This document shows, one piece after another, positions 24,216 to 33,217 of a stretch of 64,000 nt of DNA. Source of the DNA: Luteococcus sp048595755. GTDB taxonomy: Bacteria > Actinomycetota > Actinomycetes > Propionibacteriales > Propionibacteriaceae. The stretch lies in contig NZ_CP184360.1 of assembly GCF_048595755.1 (NCBI RefSeq), forward strand, positions 1,736,001 to 1,800,000, given 5' to 3'. Every line of letters begins with the position of its first letter. Position 1 is the first letter of the stretch. Both the position numbers and the translations under genes were made by a program. The notes below the pieces were generated by a model. It was not told the origin of the DNA. It did no database searches and saw nothing but the letters and a program-made list of their open reading frames with translations.

Positions 24216-24221
24216 TAGGCT
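24216..24221 (+). promoter_or_regulatory. -10 box of purD, leaderless
   Basis: TAGGCT ends 6 nt before the GTG start of purD. Confidence 0.6.
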
Positions 24222-24227
24222 CGGGGG

Positions 24228-25505
24228 GTGACCGAACCCCTGATTGCACTCGTCGTCGGCTCGGGCGGCCGCGAGCACGCGCTCGCCCTGGCCCTGAGCA
24301 AGGATCCCGCCGTCTCCCAGGTGCACGTCGCACCCGGAAATCCCGGCACCGACAGCTTTGCCACCAACCACCCGGTCGACCAGAACGACGGTGCGGCCGT
24401 CGCCGCCCTGGCCACCGAGCTGGGCGCCAACCTGGTGGTCGTGGGCCCCGAGGCCCCGCTGGTGGCCGGCGTCGCCGACGCGGTGCGTGAGGCCGGGATC
24501 GCCTGTTTCGGCCCCAGCAAGCAGGCCGCCCAGCTGGAGGGTTCCAAGGCCTTCGCCAAGCAGGTGATGGCCGACGCCGGGGTGCCGACCGCCGCCTCCC
24601 GCGTCTGCACCACCCAGGCCGAGATCGAGGCCGCACTGGATGAGTTCGGGGCCACATATGTCGTGAAGGACGACGGGCTGGCCGCCGGCAAGGGCGTCGT
24701 GGTCACCGACGATCGCGCCGAGGCCCTCGCCCACGCACTGCAGTGCGAGCGCGTCGTCATCGAGGAATTCCTCGACGGCCCCGAGGTGAGCCTGTTCGCC
24801 ATCTGCGACGGCACCACCAGCCGCCCGATGCAGCCCGCCCAGGACTTCAAGCGCGTCGCCGACGACGACCAGGGCCCCAATACCGGCGGCATGGGCGCCT
24901 ACACCCCCCTGCCCTGGGCACCGGACGACATCGTCGAGCAGGTCGACGAGCTGGTCATCAAGCCAACGCTGGCCGAGATGGAGCGTCGCGGCACCCCCTT
25001 CACCGGCCTGCTGTACGCCGGCCTGGCCATGACCAGCAGGGGCATCCGCGTGGTGGAGTTCAACGCTCGCTTCGGAGACCCGGAGACCCAGGCGCTGTTG
25101 GCCAGGCTCGACACCCCGCTGGGCCAGCTGCTGTATGCCGCCGCCACCGGCACCCTCGCCGAGACCGACGCCCTGCAGTGGGGCAGCGGCGCCGCCGTCG
25201 TCGTCGTGATGGCCGCCGACGGCTACCCGGGAACGCCGGCCAAGGGCGGACGCATCGTGCTCGCCCCGGACACCGAGAGTGCCCACACCATCCACGCCGG
25301 CACCGCCCGGGATGCCGACGGCAACCTGGTGGCCAGTGGTGGCCGCGTGCTGGGCGTCGTCGGCACCGGCGCCAGCCTGGCCGAGGCCCGCGAGACCGCC
25401 TATGCCCAGGTGGCCGCCACCGACTTCGAGTCCGGCTTCAACCGCACCGACATCGGTGCGAAGGCAGCTGCGAACCAGATCACCTACACCGCACCGGAGA
25501 ACTGA
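24228..25505 (+). CDS. purD: phosphoribosylamine-glycine ligase
   Basis: This GARS enzyme (425 residues), step 2 of purine synthesis, joins glycine to phosphoribosylamine using ATP. The N-terminal LIALVVGSGGREHALALAL is the family opening. The ATP-grasp core includes YVVKDDGLAAGKGVVV and MGAYTPLPW, with RFGDPETQALLARL near the metal site. It is followed after 1 nt by purB, so the two form an operon. Confidence 0.94.
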   Translation: MTEPLIALVVGSGGREHALALALSKDPAVSQVHVAPGNPGTDSFATNHPVDQNDGAAVAALATELGANLVVVGPEAPLVAGVADAVREAGIACFGPSKQAAQLEGSKAFAKQVMADAGVPTAASRVCTTQAEIEAALDEFGATYVVKDDGLAAGKGVVVTDDRAEALAHALQCERVVIEEFLDGPEVSLFAICDGTTSRPMQPAQDFKRVADDDQGPNTGGMGAYTPLPWAPDDIVEQVDELVIKPTLAEMERRGTPFTGLLYAGLAMTSRGIRVVEFNARFGDPETQALLARLDTPLGQLLYAAATGTLAETDALQWGSGAAVVVVMAADGYPGTPAKGGRIVLAPDTESAHTIHAGTARDADGNLVASGGRVLGVVGTGASLAEARETAYAQVAATDFESGFNRTDIGAKAAANQITYTAPEN

Positions 25506-25506
25506 C

Positions 25507-26940
25507 ATGAGCGTCCCCAATGTCCTGGCCAACCGTTACGCCTCGCCCGCCATGCGCGCGATCTGGAGCCCCGAGGCCAAGATCGTCATGGAGCGCAAGC
25601 TGTGGATCGCCGTGCTGGAGGCCCAGCGTGATCTGGGCGTCGACTTCGGCGGCGACGATCCGCAGGCCGTGATCGACGCCTACCGAGCGCACCTCGACGA
25701 GGTCGACCTCGCCTCCATCGATGCCCGTGAGCGCGTCACCAAGCATGACGTCAAGGCTCGCATCGAGGAATTCAACGCCTTGGCCGGCTTCGAGCACATC
25801 CACAAGGGGATGACCAGCCGCGACCTGACCGAGAACGTCGAGCAGCACCAGGTGCTCGCCTCGCTGCAGCTGGTGCGCGAGCGCATCATCACCGCGCTGG
25901 CGATGACCGCAGACCTGGCCGTGCAGTACACCGAGCAGCCCGTCACCGGCCGCAGCCACAATGTCGCCGCCCAGGTCACCACCCTGGGCAAGCGTTTCGC
26001 CTCGGCCGCCGACGAGATGCTCATCGCGTACTCGCGCGTCGACGAACTCATCAAGCGCTACCCGGGCCGCGGCATCAAGGGCCCGATGGGCACCGCGCAG
26101 GACATGCTTGACCTCCTCGACGGGGACACCGCCAAGCTGGCCGAGCTGGAGCAGCGCGTGACGCAGAGCCTGGGTTTCGCCTCGGTGCTGGACTCGGTGG
26201 GCCAGGTCTACCCACGCAGCCTCGACTTCGACGCCGTCAGCGCGCTGTACCAGACCTCCGCCGGCCCGAGCAGCCTGTGCACCACGCTGCGTCTGATGGC
26301 GGGCAACGAGCTGGTCACCGAGGGTTTCAAGCCCGGCCAGGTCGGTTCGTCGGCCATGCCGCACAAGATGAATGCCCGCTCCTGCGAGCGCGTCAACGGC
26401 TTCAACGTGATCCTGCGCGGCTACGTCGCCATGACCGAGGGGCTGTCCGGCGTGCAGTGGAATGAGGGCGACGTCAGTTGCTCGGTGGTGCGCCGCGTCG
26501 CGCTGCCGGATGCCTTCTTCGCCCTCGACGGCATGTTCGAGACCTTCCTGACCATCCTGGCCGATTTCGGCGCCTTCCCCGCGGTGATCGAGGCGGAGCT
26601 GGAGCGCTACCTGCCCTTCCTCACCACGACGAAGGTGCTGATGGCCGCGGTGCGCAAGGGCGTCGGCCGTGAGGACGCGCACGAGGTGATCAAGACCAAT
26701 GCCGTCGCCGTCGCCCTTGAGATGCGCGAGCAGGGTCTGCGCACCAATGACCTGTTCGACCGCCTGGCAGGGGAGAGCGCGCTGGGTCTGAGCCGCGACG
26801 AGCTGCAGGCGCTGGTCAGCCAGCCCCTGGAACTCACCGGTGACGCCGGCAGCCAGGTGACTCGCGTCGCTGCCCGCGTCGCGGAGCTGGCCGAGGCCAA
26901 CCCGCAGGCCGCCGCCTACCGCCCCGGCTCGGTGCTCTGA
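25507..26940 (+). CDS. purB: adenylosuccinate lyase
   Basis: This 477-residue homotetrameric lyase of the fumarase/aspartase superfamily acts twice in purine synthesis (SAICAR to AICAR, adenylosuccinate to AMP). The signature GSSAMPHKMNARSCERV carries the mobile catalytic loop. TSRDLTENVEQHQ and GRSHNVAAQVTTLGK supply the other active-site parts. The ATG follows the purD stop by one base. Confidence 0.94.
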   Translation: MSVPNVLANRYASPAMRAIWSPEAKIVMERKLWIAVLEAQRDLGVDFGGDDPQAVIDAYRAHLDEVDLASIDARERVTKHDVKARIEEFNALAGFEHIHKGMTSRDLTENVEQHQVLASLQLVRERIITALAMTADLAVQYTEQPVTGRSHNVAAQVTTLGKRFASAADEMLIAYSRVDELIKRYPGRGIKGPMGTAQDMLDLLDGDTAKLAELEQRVTQSLGFASVLDSVGQVYPRSLDFDAVSALYQTSAGPSSLCTTLRLMAGNELVTEGFKPGQVGSSAMPHKMNARSCERVNGFNVILRGYVAMTEGLSGVQWNEGDVSCSVVRRVALPDAFFALDGMFETFLTILADFGAFPAVIEAELERYLPFLTTTKVLMAAVRKGVGREDAHEVIKTNAVAVALEMREQGLRTNDLFDRLAGESALGLSRDELQALVSQPLELTGDAGSQVTRVAARVAELAEANPQAAAYRPGSVL

Positions 26941-26947
26941 CCCAGCC

Positions 26948-27056
26948 CCGGTGCCCGAGCCTGTCGAGGGCTTCTTGCCCGGGCACTGTCCCAACCACGG
27001 TGCCCGAGCCTGTCGAGGGCTTCTTGCAGTCCCCTCGACAAGCTCGGGGAACGGTG
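26948..27056. repeat. intergenic CTCGACAGGCTCGG-type repeat cluster
   Basis: Two copies of CGGTGCCCGAGCCTGTCGAGG, each followed by GCTTCTTGC, and an opposed CCCCTCGACAAGCTCGGGG lie between purB and the PfkB gene. This is the only cluster between genes of the same direction. Confidence 0.8.
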
Positions 27057-27126
27057 GCCGGAGCGCGGCTACCCTCGACAATCACGCTCTGACGTGGGAA
27101 TCTGTGGTCAAAACGAGGAGCCAACG

Positions 27127-27990
27127 ATGACCAGGTCCCATGCCGTCTTCCTGGGCCTCACCACGCTGGACGTGGTGCAGCGCGTCGAGTCCAGACCGCC
27201 ATGGGGCGTGAAGTCGGTGGTCGAGTCCACCCAGCTGTCGGCGGGTGGCCCGGCCGCGAATGCCGCCGTTACCGCGGCCGCCCTGCTGGGGCGCAGCACC
27301 CTCATCACCGGGCTGGGGGCGACCACGGCCGCGCACACCGTGCGCGCCGATCTGGAGGAGCACGGCGTCACCGTCGTCGAGCTGGCCAGCCCCGATTTCC
27401 AGCTGCCCGTCAGCACCTGCATCGTCGAACCCGACGGCACCCGCACCGTCTTCTCCACCAGCGCCCTGCGCTCCCGACACCAGCTGAATGACGAGGCCCG
27501 GGCCGTGCTGGCCAGCGCCGACGCGCTGATGGTGGACGGCCACCATCCGGTGGCGGCGGGTATGGCGCTGGGGTTGATGGCCGATTCTCCGTGCCTGACG
27601 GTGCTCGACGCTGGCAGCGTGAAACCGGCGGCGGAGAGCTGGTTGAGTTGGCTTGACGTCGTGGCCGGATCGGCCGACTATGCCGCAGGGCTGGGCACGG
27701 ATCTGGAGGGGGCGGTGCAGCACGTCCTCGACGCGGGAGCCACCACGGCGGTGATGACCGACGGTGCGGGCGCAGCCCTGTGGGCGGGCCCCACCGAGCG
27801 TGGCACCGTGACGCCGCCGCAGGTGGATGCCGTGGACACCCTTGGGGCCGGCGACGCCTTCCACGGGGCCCTGACCGCCGCGCTGCTGCTCAACGGGGGA
27901 GACCTGGCCCGGGCCGTCGCTGAAGCCTGCCGGGTGGCAAGCATCCGCGTGCAGCACGCCGGTGCCCGAGGCTGGCTCACCCGGCTCTGA
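27127..27990 (+). CDS. PfkB-family carbohydrate or nucleoside kinase
   Basis: This 287-residue ribokinase-fold sugar kinase has the glycine-rich SAGGPAANAAVTAALLG region (motif 1) near residue 40 and the C-terminal catalytic motif DTLGAGDAFHGALTAALLL, with its anion-hole GAGD and catalytic Asp. GAGGAG lies 6 nt before the ATG. The substrate cannot be told from the sequence; sulfofructose, ribose, fructose or nucleosides are all possible for this group. Confidence 0.8.
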   Translation: MTRSHAVFLGLTTLDVVQRVESRPPWGVKSVVESTQLSAGGPAANAAVTAAALLGRSTLITGLGATTAAHTVRADLEEHGVTVVELASPDFQLPVSTCIVEPDGTRTVFSTSALRSRHQLNDEARAVLASADALMVDGHHPVAAGMALGLMADSPCLTVLDAGSVKPAAESWLSWLDVVAGSADYAAGLGTDLEGAVQHVLDAGATTAVMTDGAGAALWAGPTERGTVTPPQVDAVDTLGAGDAFHGALTAALLLNGGDLARAVAEACRVASIRVQHAGARGWLTRL

Positions 27991-28044
27991 GGCCTCGACA
28001 GGCTCGGCCGCCGTGGTGGGGCCTCGACGGGCTCGGCCACCGTT
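27990..28044. repeat. intergenic CTCGACAGGCTCGG-type repeats
   Basis: Two copies in direct order (GGCCTCGACAGGCTCGGCC and GGCCTCGACGGGCTCGGCC) fill the short gap between two convergent genes, starting right at the upstream stop codon. Confidence 0.8.
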
Positions 28045-28047
28045 TCG

Positions 28048-29241
28048 TCAGCGAGCGGCCAACCAGTCCTTGGTGCGGCGCAGGGCCTCGGCCACCTGCT
28101 GGGGGCCGGGCGCCAGGCTGAGGCGGACGGTCTGCCCGCCGTTGACCCGGTCGAAGTCCCAACCGGGGGTGAGCGCGACGCCGGCCTCCTCCAACAAGGC
28201 CGCACACCACGCCCTGGAGTCCTCTCCCTCGCACAGGCTCGACGAGATGTCGGCGTAGACGTAGAAGGCCCCGTCGGCCGGTGCCAACCGCCAGCCCAGC
28301 TCGTGCGCGGTCTCCAGGACCATCAGACGTGCCTGGTCATAGCTGGCATTCGCGGCCCGGGCCTCGACGTGGACGTCGTCACCGAAGGCAGCCAGCGCCG
28401 CCAGCTGGGCGGGCACCGGGGCGCACAGCGCCAGATTTCCGCTCAACGCGTCGATGGTGGCGGTCAGATCGGCCGGCATCAGCAGCCAGCCCAACCGCCA
28501 ACCGGTCATGCCCCAGTACTTGCTGAAGGAGGAGACCACCAGCGCGTCGCGACCGTGGCGCCAGGCGCATTCCCCGACGCTGCCGGTGGCGCTGATGCCG
28601 TGGTAGATCTCGTCGGAGACCAGCCGGACCCCATGGCGCCGGCACCACGCGACCAGCTCGGCCATCTGCGTGGCCTCCAGCATGGTTCCGGTGGGATTGG
28701 CGGGGGAGGCCACCACCAGCCCTGCCAGCGGAGCCTCATGCTGGGCCTGGTCGAGCAGGTCGGTGGCGAGCTGGAAATCGTCGGTGCCGGTGACGTCGAT
28801 CTCCACCACGTCCAGCCCCAGGCTGCGCAGGATGTTGGCATAGGCGGGGTAGCCCGGCCGGGCCAGGGCGACGCGGTCACCCGCGTCGAAGGCCGCCAGG
28901 AAGGCCAGCAGGAAGGCACCGGAACTACCGGTGGTGACCGCAACCTGCCCGGGGCCGACGTCCAACTGGTACCAGTCGCGGTAGTGCCCGCAGATCGCCT
29001 CCCGCAGCGCCGGCAGACCCAACGCGGCGGAGTAACCGGTCGAGACGCCAGAGCTCATCGCCTCGGCCATTGCCTGGCGCACGGCGGCCGGTGCCCCCGT
29101 TCCGGGCTCACCGACGCACAGGTTCACCACGTCGCGGCCCTGGGCGCGCAGTTGCTCGACGCGCGCGACGATCTCCATCACCTCGAAGGCAGGCACCTGC
29201 CCCCGGCCGGAGGGGTGCAGGTGCCCGACCTCCTCGGTCAT
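28048..29241 (-). CDS. PLP-dependent aminotransferase, class I/II
   Basis: This 397-residue fold-type I aminotransferase has VNLCVGEPGTGAPAAVRQAM at the N-terminus, the substrate-binding GYSAALGLPALREAI, Asn in SPANPTGTM, Asp-Tyr-like LVSDEIYHG, and the PLP Lys in SSFSKYWGMTGWRLGW. The C-terminal Arg motif VRLSLA is present. It lies 6 nt downstream of the GH13 gene on the same strand. That pairing is not obviously metabolic. Substrate unknown. Confidence 0.85.
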   Translation of the reverse strand: MTEEVGHLHPSGRGQVPAFEVMEIVARVEQLRAQGRDVVNLCVGEPGTGAPAAVRQAMAEAMSSGVSTGYSAALGLPALREAICGHYRDWYQLDVGPGQVAVTTGSSGAFLLAFLAAFDAGDRVALARPGYPAYANILRSLGLDVVEIDVTGTDDFQLATDLLDQAQHEAPLAGLVVASPANPTGTMLEATQMAELVAWCRRHGVRLVSDEIYHGISATGSVGECAWRHGRDALVVSSFSKYWGMTGWRLGWLLMPADLTATIDALSGNLALCAPVPAQLAALAAFGDDVHVEARAANASYDQARLMVLETAHELGWRLAPADGAFYVYADISSSLCEGEDSRAWCAALLEEAGVALTPGWDFDRVNGGQTVRLSLAPGPQQVAEALRRTKDWLAAR

Positions 29242-29247
29242 CCCAGA

Positions 29248-31032
29248 TCAGCCCTTCCAGCTGTAGACCAGCATGGAGTAGGGGGCCAGGTTCACCACGC
29301 CGGAGTAGGGCATGCCGTCGATGCCCTGCCCCTCGGCGCCCATGTCGAAGGCGTCGGCGGAACCGAAGGTGTGGGAGTAGGCCTTCGAGTCGGAGTTGAA
29401 CTTCAGCTCCCAGTGCCCACCGGCGGGCAGGCCGATGCGGTAGTTGCCACGCACCTCGTCGGTGGCATTGATGACCACCACCACGTCGTCGTCGGTGCCG
29501 TGCTCGCGCCAGCGATGCCAGGCCATCACCTTGGAGTCCTCGTTGCAGTGGAAGACGTTCAGGCCCGGGCCGCGCAGGCCCTCGGTGTCGTCGCTCCAGT
29601 TGCGACGCAGCTGCATCAGGTCTGCGTGCATCTGCACGATCCCCTGGTGGTTCTCGTTGAGGTTCCAGTCCAACGGAACCTCGTCGGTGAAGTAGCCACC
29701 CTGCAGGAATTCCTGGCCCTGGAAGACCATCGGGATGCCCGGGCTGGTCAGGGCGATCATGGTGCCCAGCGTGGCCCGCTTGGTGGCATACCAGCCCTGC
29801 TGGTCCACCGGGTTCACGTCGCTGACGGCCCGCTGCTTGCCATTGGCAACCTCGTCGTGGCTCTCGGTGAAGATGACGCGACGGAAGGCCTCGCCGTCGT
29901 AGTTGTGCTCGATGGCCGCCTTGACCGGGGCCAGGGCGCGGTCGTTGTCGTCGAAGGCGCGGATGAAGGCGCGCAGCGGATGCACGAACTCGGCATCCCA
30001 CTGGGCGTGGAAGGCGGCCTGCTCGTAGCCCTCGCCCACCATGTCGTCGTGGCCGTGCATGTCCTCGGCGATCAGGATCTTGCCGGGGTACTTGTCGCGC
30101 ACCTCACGGTTGACCTCGCCCATCAGCTCGAAGCCCTCGGGGATGTCATTGGTGAAGGCATCCTTGGAGCGGATGTAGGCGGTCATGTCCCAGCGCAGGC
30201 CGTCGGCGTGGTAGTCCTCCAGCCACATCATGGCGTTGTCGCGGATGAAGCGACGCACCTCGGGGCGGCCGTAGTCGGGGCGGGAGTCACCCCACGGGGT
30301 CTGCGAGCGCCAGTCGTTGTAGAAGTAGATGCCGCCCTTGTCGTTCTCGCTCCAGCCGTCGAACTGCCACAGGTCCAGGTCACTGGGGCCGAAGTGGTTG
30401 TAGACGACGTCGATGATGACGGCCAGGCCGTTCTTGTGGCACTCACGAATGAAGTTCTTCAGGCCGTCGGGGCCACCGTAGGCGCTCTCGACGGCGAACA
30501 GGTGGGCCGGGTTGTAGCCCCACGAGCGGTCGCCCGCGAACTCCATCACCGGCATCAGCTGGACGGCGTTGACGCCCAGCTTCTTGAAGTGGTCCAGCTT
30601 GGCCAGCACCGAGTCGAAGTTGCCGACGGCATCGGGAGAGGTGTTGAAGGAGCCGGTGTGCAGCTCGTAGATGACCAGTTCGTTGTGCGTCGGGCAGGCG
30701 AAGGAGTCGCCCTGCCAGTCGAAGGCGTCATGGTCGTAGATGATGCCGTTGCCGATGGAGTTGGTCACCTGGTGGGCGTAGGGATCCACCTTGTCCAGCT
30801 TCATGTCGCCATTGGTCAGGTGGTACTTGTACTGCTGTCCCACCGTGGCGCCCTCGACGTCGCCGTACCAGTAGCCGTTGCCTTCGTTCTCCAGGGGGTT
30901 GGCGTTGATGTCCCACTCGTTGAAGTCACCCATGACACTCACCGAGGAGGCATTGGGGGCCCACACTCGGAAGGCCACCCCCGTCTCGTGAGGCATGGAG
31001 CCCATTCCGTCCTTGCGGGGCTGCTGCGTCAT
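29248..31032 (-). CDS. GH13 alpha-glucan enzyme with CBM48 (branching-enzyme-like)
   Basis: This 594-residue protein has an N-terminal CBM48 (GVAFRVWAPNASSVSVMGDFNEWD) and then an alpha-amylase-type barrel with the four conserved regions: DVVYNHFGP, GLRWDMTAY (nucleophile Asp), ILIAED (acid/base Glu) and ESHDEVANGK. The layout (CBM48, ELHTGSF strand, SHDEV) resembles glycogen branching or trehalohydrolase-like enzymes more than secreted amylases. There is no signal peptide, so it acts in the cytosol, probably on glycogen or trehalose precursors. GGAAGGTGG precedes the ATG, and TAGGTT (31075-31080) is a likely -10 box. Confidence 0.85.
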   Translation of the reverse strand: MTQQPRKDGMGSMPHETGVAFRVWAPNASSVSVMGDFNEWDINANPLENEGNGYWYGDVEGATVGQQYKYHLTNGDMKLDKVDPYAHQVTNSIGNGIIYDHDAFDWQGDSFACPTHNELVIYELHTGSFNTSPDAVGNFDSVLAKLDHFKKLGVNAVQLMPVMEFAGDRSWGYNPAHLFAVESAYGGPDGLKNFIRECHKNGLAVIIDVVYNHFGPSDLDLWQFDGWSENDKGGIYFYNDWRSQTPWGDSRPDYGRPEVRRFIRDNAMMWLEDYHADGLRWDMTAYIRSKDAFTNDIPEGFELMGEVNREVRDKYPGKILIAEDMHGHDDMVGEGYEQAAFHAQWDAEFVHPLRAFIRAFDDNDRALAPVKAAIEHNYDGEAFRRVIFTESHDEVANGKQRAVSDVNPVDQQGWYATKRATLGTMIALTSPGIPMVFQGQEFLQGGYFTDEVPLDWNLNENHQGIVQMHADLMQLRRNWSDDTEGLRGPGLNVFHCNEDSKVMAWHRWREHGTDDDVVVVINATDEVRGNYRIGLPAGGHWELKFNSDSKAYSHTFGSADAFDMGAEGQGIDGMPYSGVVNLAPYSMLVYSWKG

Positions 31033-31354
31033 GTTCCACCTTCCGTAAGGGCCAGACGGCCACAGTCAACCCCCAACCTAGCGGCTGGGGGAGTCGGTTG
31101 GCCGACAGTCGACGGCGCGCCGAGCATCGACAGTTAATTCTTAATCTCGAGGGGTGATCCTCCGGGTCCCCCTTGTGAGCCTCGCATGTGACATATTCGT
31201 AGACGTCCACTCCCCCGATGGACACAGCGTCATGGCCCGAGTGGAAGCCGACAGGCTGCCCCGAGATCACTCGAGCCATGACGCACTTTTTTCTCCTCCC
31301 GGGGGTTCGGGGGCAGCCATTCGGCGGGACCGGACCAGAGCCACGGGAGAGAGC
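31033..31354. other. divergent intergenic region, 322 bp
   Basis: This region separates the GH13 gene from the XRE regulator. It holds the GH13 -10 box (TAGGTT, minus strand, 31075-31080), an AT-rich GTTAATTCTTAATC stretch near 31132-31146, two TGTGA direct repeats (about 31175-31191) and CATATT at 31192-31197, which may serve the regulator. No gene or strong repeat was found. Confidence 0.5.
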
Positions 31355-32251
31355 ATGCAGGACGAGCAGGCGGGCGAGTACTTCGCAGCCAGGCTCAACG
31401 AAGCGATCAAGGCCCGTGGGCTGAGCCTGGAACGCATCCGTCACCGGTTGGCCGATCTCGACGTCAAGGTGAGCGTCGCCACCCTGAGCTACTGGCAGAA
31501 CGGCCGTTCGCAGCCCACCCGATCGCATTCCGGACGCACCCTGGCCGCGCTCGAGGAGGTCCTCGAGCTGCCCTCGGGCGCGCTCACCTCGTTGGCGCCG
31601 GTCAGCCAGACCCGTCGTCGCAGCGGCAACGGCCCCGATCCGCTGCGCCTGCCCAGCACCGTCGAGGAGGCGCTCGAGGAGACGGGGATGACCCCCAAGA
31701 ACCTGCGAAAGGTGAGCACCCACGTCACCGTGATGGTGGCCCCCGACCGCACGCAGAGCTCCGAGGTGGTGCGCAGCGTGGTGCAGTGCCTCAAGGCCGG
31801 TACGGCGAGTTTCCCCGTGCTGGCCGAGCACGACGAGAACCAGCTGGGCTCCGAGCACGAACTGCAGGAGGTGCACGCCCTGTCGAACTGTTCGGTGGGA
31901 CGGCGTTTCGTGCTGCAGAACGAAGACCTGAGCCTGACCGAGATGCTGCTGCCGCGCCCGCTGCGGCAGGGCGAGCTGGTGATGCTGGAGTACATGACGA
32001 CGCTGGCGCCCGGCCCCGAGCCGATCGACCGCTTCGGGGTGGCCGTCTCGCGTCTGGGCGAACTGGTGCTGGAGGTGCAGTTCCCGCGCGACGACCTGCC
32101 GCGTCGCGTGGTGGGCTACACCCGAGGGGTCGACGAGGACCTGGGCTTCGAGACCCCCGGCGCCGTGGAACTGCCCATCTCGATGGGGCTGGTGCAGCTG
32201 GTGGAGCTGGAGGCCCCCGCCGGGATCCACATGCTGCGTTGGGAGTGGTGA
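31355..32251 (+). CDS. XRE-like helix-turn-helix regulator with unassigned C-terminal domain
   Basis: The first 65 residues form a helix-turn-helix of the cI/XRE kind (YFAARLNEAIKARGLSLERI, then VSVATLSYWQNGRSQPTR). A linker and about 200 residues of beta-rich sequence follow (STHVTVMVAPDRTQSSEVVR, RRFVLQNEDLSLTEM, GVAVSRLGELVLEVQ) that I cannot assign. A sensor or partner-binding domain is plausible. Start: ATG with GGGAGAGA a few bases upstream; the longer frame to 31154 has no support. 298 residues. Confidence 0.65.
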   Translation: MQDEQAGEYFAARLNEAIKARGLSLERIRHRLADLDVKVSVATLSYWQNGRSQPTRSHSGRTLAALEEVLELPSGALTSLAPVSQTRRRSGNGPDPLRLPSTVEEALEETGMTPKNLRKVSTHVTVMVAPDRTQSSEVVRSVVQCLKAGTASFPVLAEHDENQLGSEHELQEVHALSNCSVGRRFVLQNEDLSLTEMLLPRPLRQGELVMLEYMTTLAPGPEPIDRFGVAVSRLGELVLEVQFPRDDLPRRVVGYTRGVDEDLGFETPGAVELPISMGLVQLVELEAPAGIHMLRWEW

Positions 32252-32297
32252 CCCACCGGGCTGGGAGTGGTGACCCGCGGGGTGGCCTGATCCACAC

Positions 32298-32303
32298 TAA
32301 GGT
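32298..32303 (+). promoter_or_regulatory. -10 box of purC, leaderless
   Basis: TAAGGT ends 6 nt before GTG-AGC-GAG. This selects the GTG at 32310 over the GTG at 32304. Confidence 0.55.
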
Positions 32304-32309
32304 GTGCCC

Positions 32310-33209
32310 GTGAGCGAGTACACCGAACTTGAACTGCCCCTGCTGCACGCCGGGAAGGTGCGTGAGCTCTACGCCCTGCAGTCCGACGACCGCATGCTGA
32401 TGGTGGCCACCGATCACATCTCCGCCTACGACTTCGTGCTGAGCCCCGGCATCGCCGGCAAGGGTGTGGTGCTCACCCAGCTGTCCCTGTGGTGGTTCGA
32501 CCAGCTGCGAGACCTGGTGGACAACCACGTGATCAGTGCCGATCCCGCCACGGAGATCGGCCCGGAGCGAGCCCAGCTGGTGGCCGGCCGGGCGCTGGTC
32601 TGCGAGAAGCTGGACATGGTTCCCGTGGAGTGCGTGGCCCGGGGCTACCTGACCGGTTCGGGCTGGGCCGAATACCAGGCCAACGGCACCGTCTGCGGCA
32701 TCGAGCTGCCCGCGGGCCTGCAGGACGGGTCGCGGCTGCCGGAGCCGATCTTCACCCCCGCCACCAAGGCGCCGATGGGGGAGCACGACGAGAACGTCGA
32801 CTTCGAGACCATGTGCCAGACCACCGGACGTGAGCTCGGCGAGCAGCTGCGCAGCCTGACCCTGGAGGTCTACGCCCGCGCGGAGCAGATCGCCCGCGAG
32901 CGCGGCATCATCCTGGCCGACACCAAGTTCGAGTTCGGCCGACGTGCCGACGGCACCATCGTGCTGGCCGACGAGGTGCTCACCCCTGATTCGTCGCGCT
33001 TCTGGGACGCCGAGAGCTGGGCACCGGGCGGCCGGCTGGAGAGCTTCGACAAGCAGTACGTGCGCGACTGGCTGGCCAAGGAGTCCGGCTGGGACCGCAA
33101 GGGAGAGACCCCGCCGCCCGCACTGCCCGACGAGGTGGTGGAGGCCACCCTGGGCCGCTACCTGGATGCCTACCGACGCCTGACCGGTACCGATCTCGTC
33201 CTGCCCTGA
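32310..33209 (+). CDS. purC: phosphoribosylaminoimidazole-succinocarboxamide synthase
   Basis: SAICAR synthase (299 residues) joins CAIR and aspartate in purine synthesis. The opening LLHAGKVRELYALQSDDRML has the ATP-binding Gly/Lys, with VPVECVARGYLTGSGWAEY in the middle, and LADTKFEFG and VLADEVLTPDSSRFWD towards the end. It is monocistronic; the next gene is on the other strand 8 nt away. Confidence 0.94.
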   Translation: MSEYTELELPLLHAGKVRELYALQSDDRMLMVATDHISAYDFVLSPGIAGKGVVLTQLSLWWFDQLRDLVDNHVISADPATEIGPERAQLVAGRALVCEKLDMVPVECVARGYLTGSGWAEYQANGTVCGIELPAGLQDGSRLPEPIFTPATKAPMGEHDENVDFETMCQTTGRELGEQLRSLTLEVYARAEQIARERGIILADTKFEFGRRADGTIVLADEVLTPDSSRFWDAESWAPGGRLESFDKQYVRDWLAKESGWDRKGETPPPALPDEVVEATLGRYLDAYRRLTGTDLVLP

Positions 33210-33217
33210 ATTGGCGC

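Noticed and set aside
28303..31137. A 944-codon open frame on the plus strand across the aminotransferase and GH13 genes
   Set aside because: It is antisense to two clear enzymes, its composition is rich in Gly, Val, His and Gln as in mirror frames of GC-rich genes, and it has no ribosome binding site.
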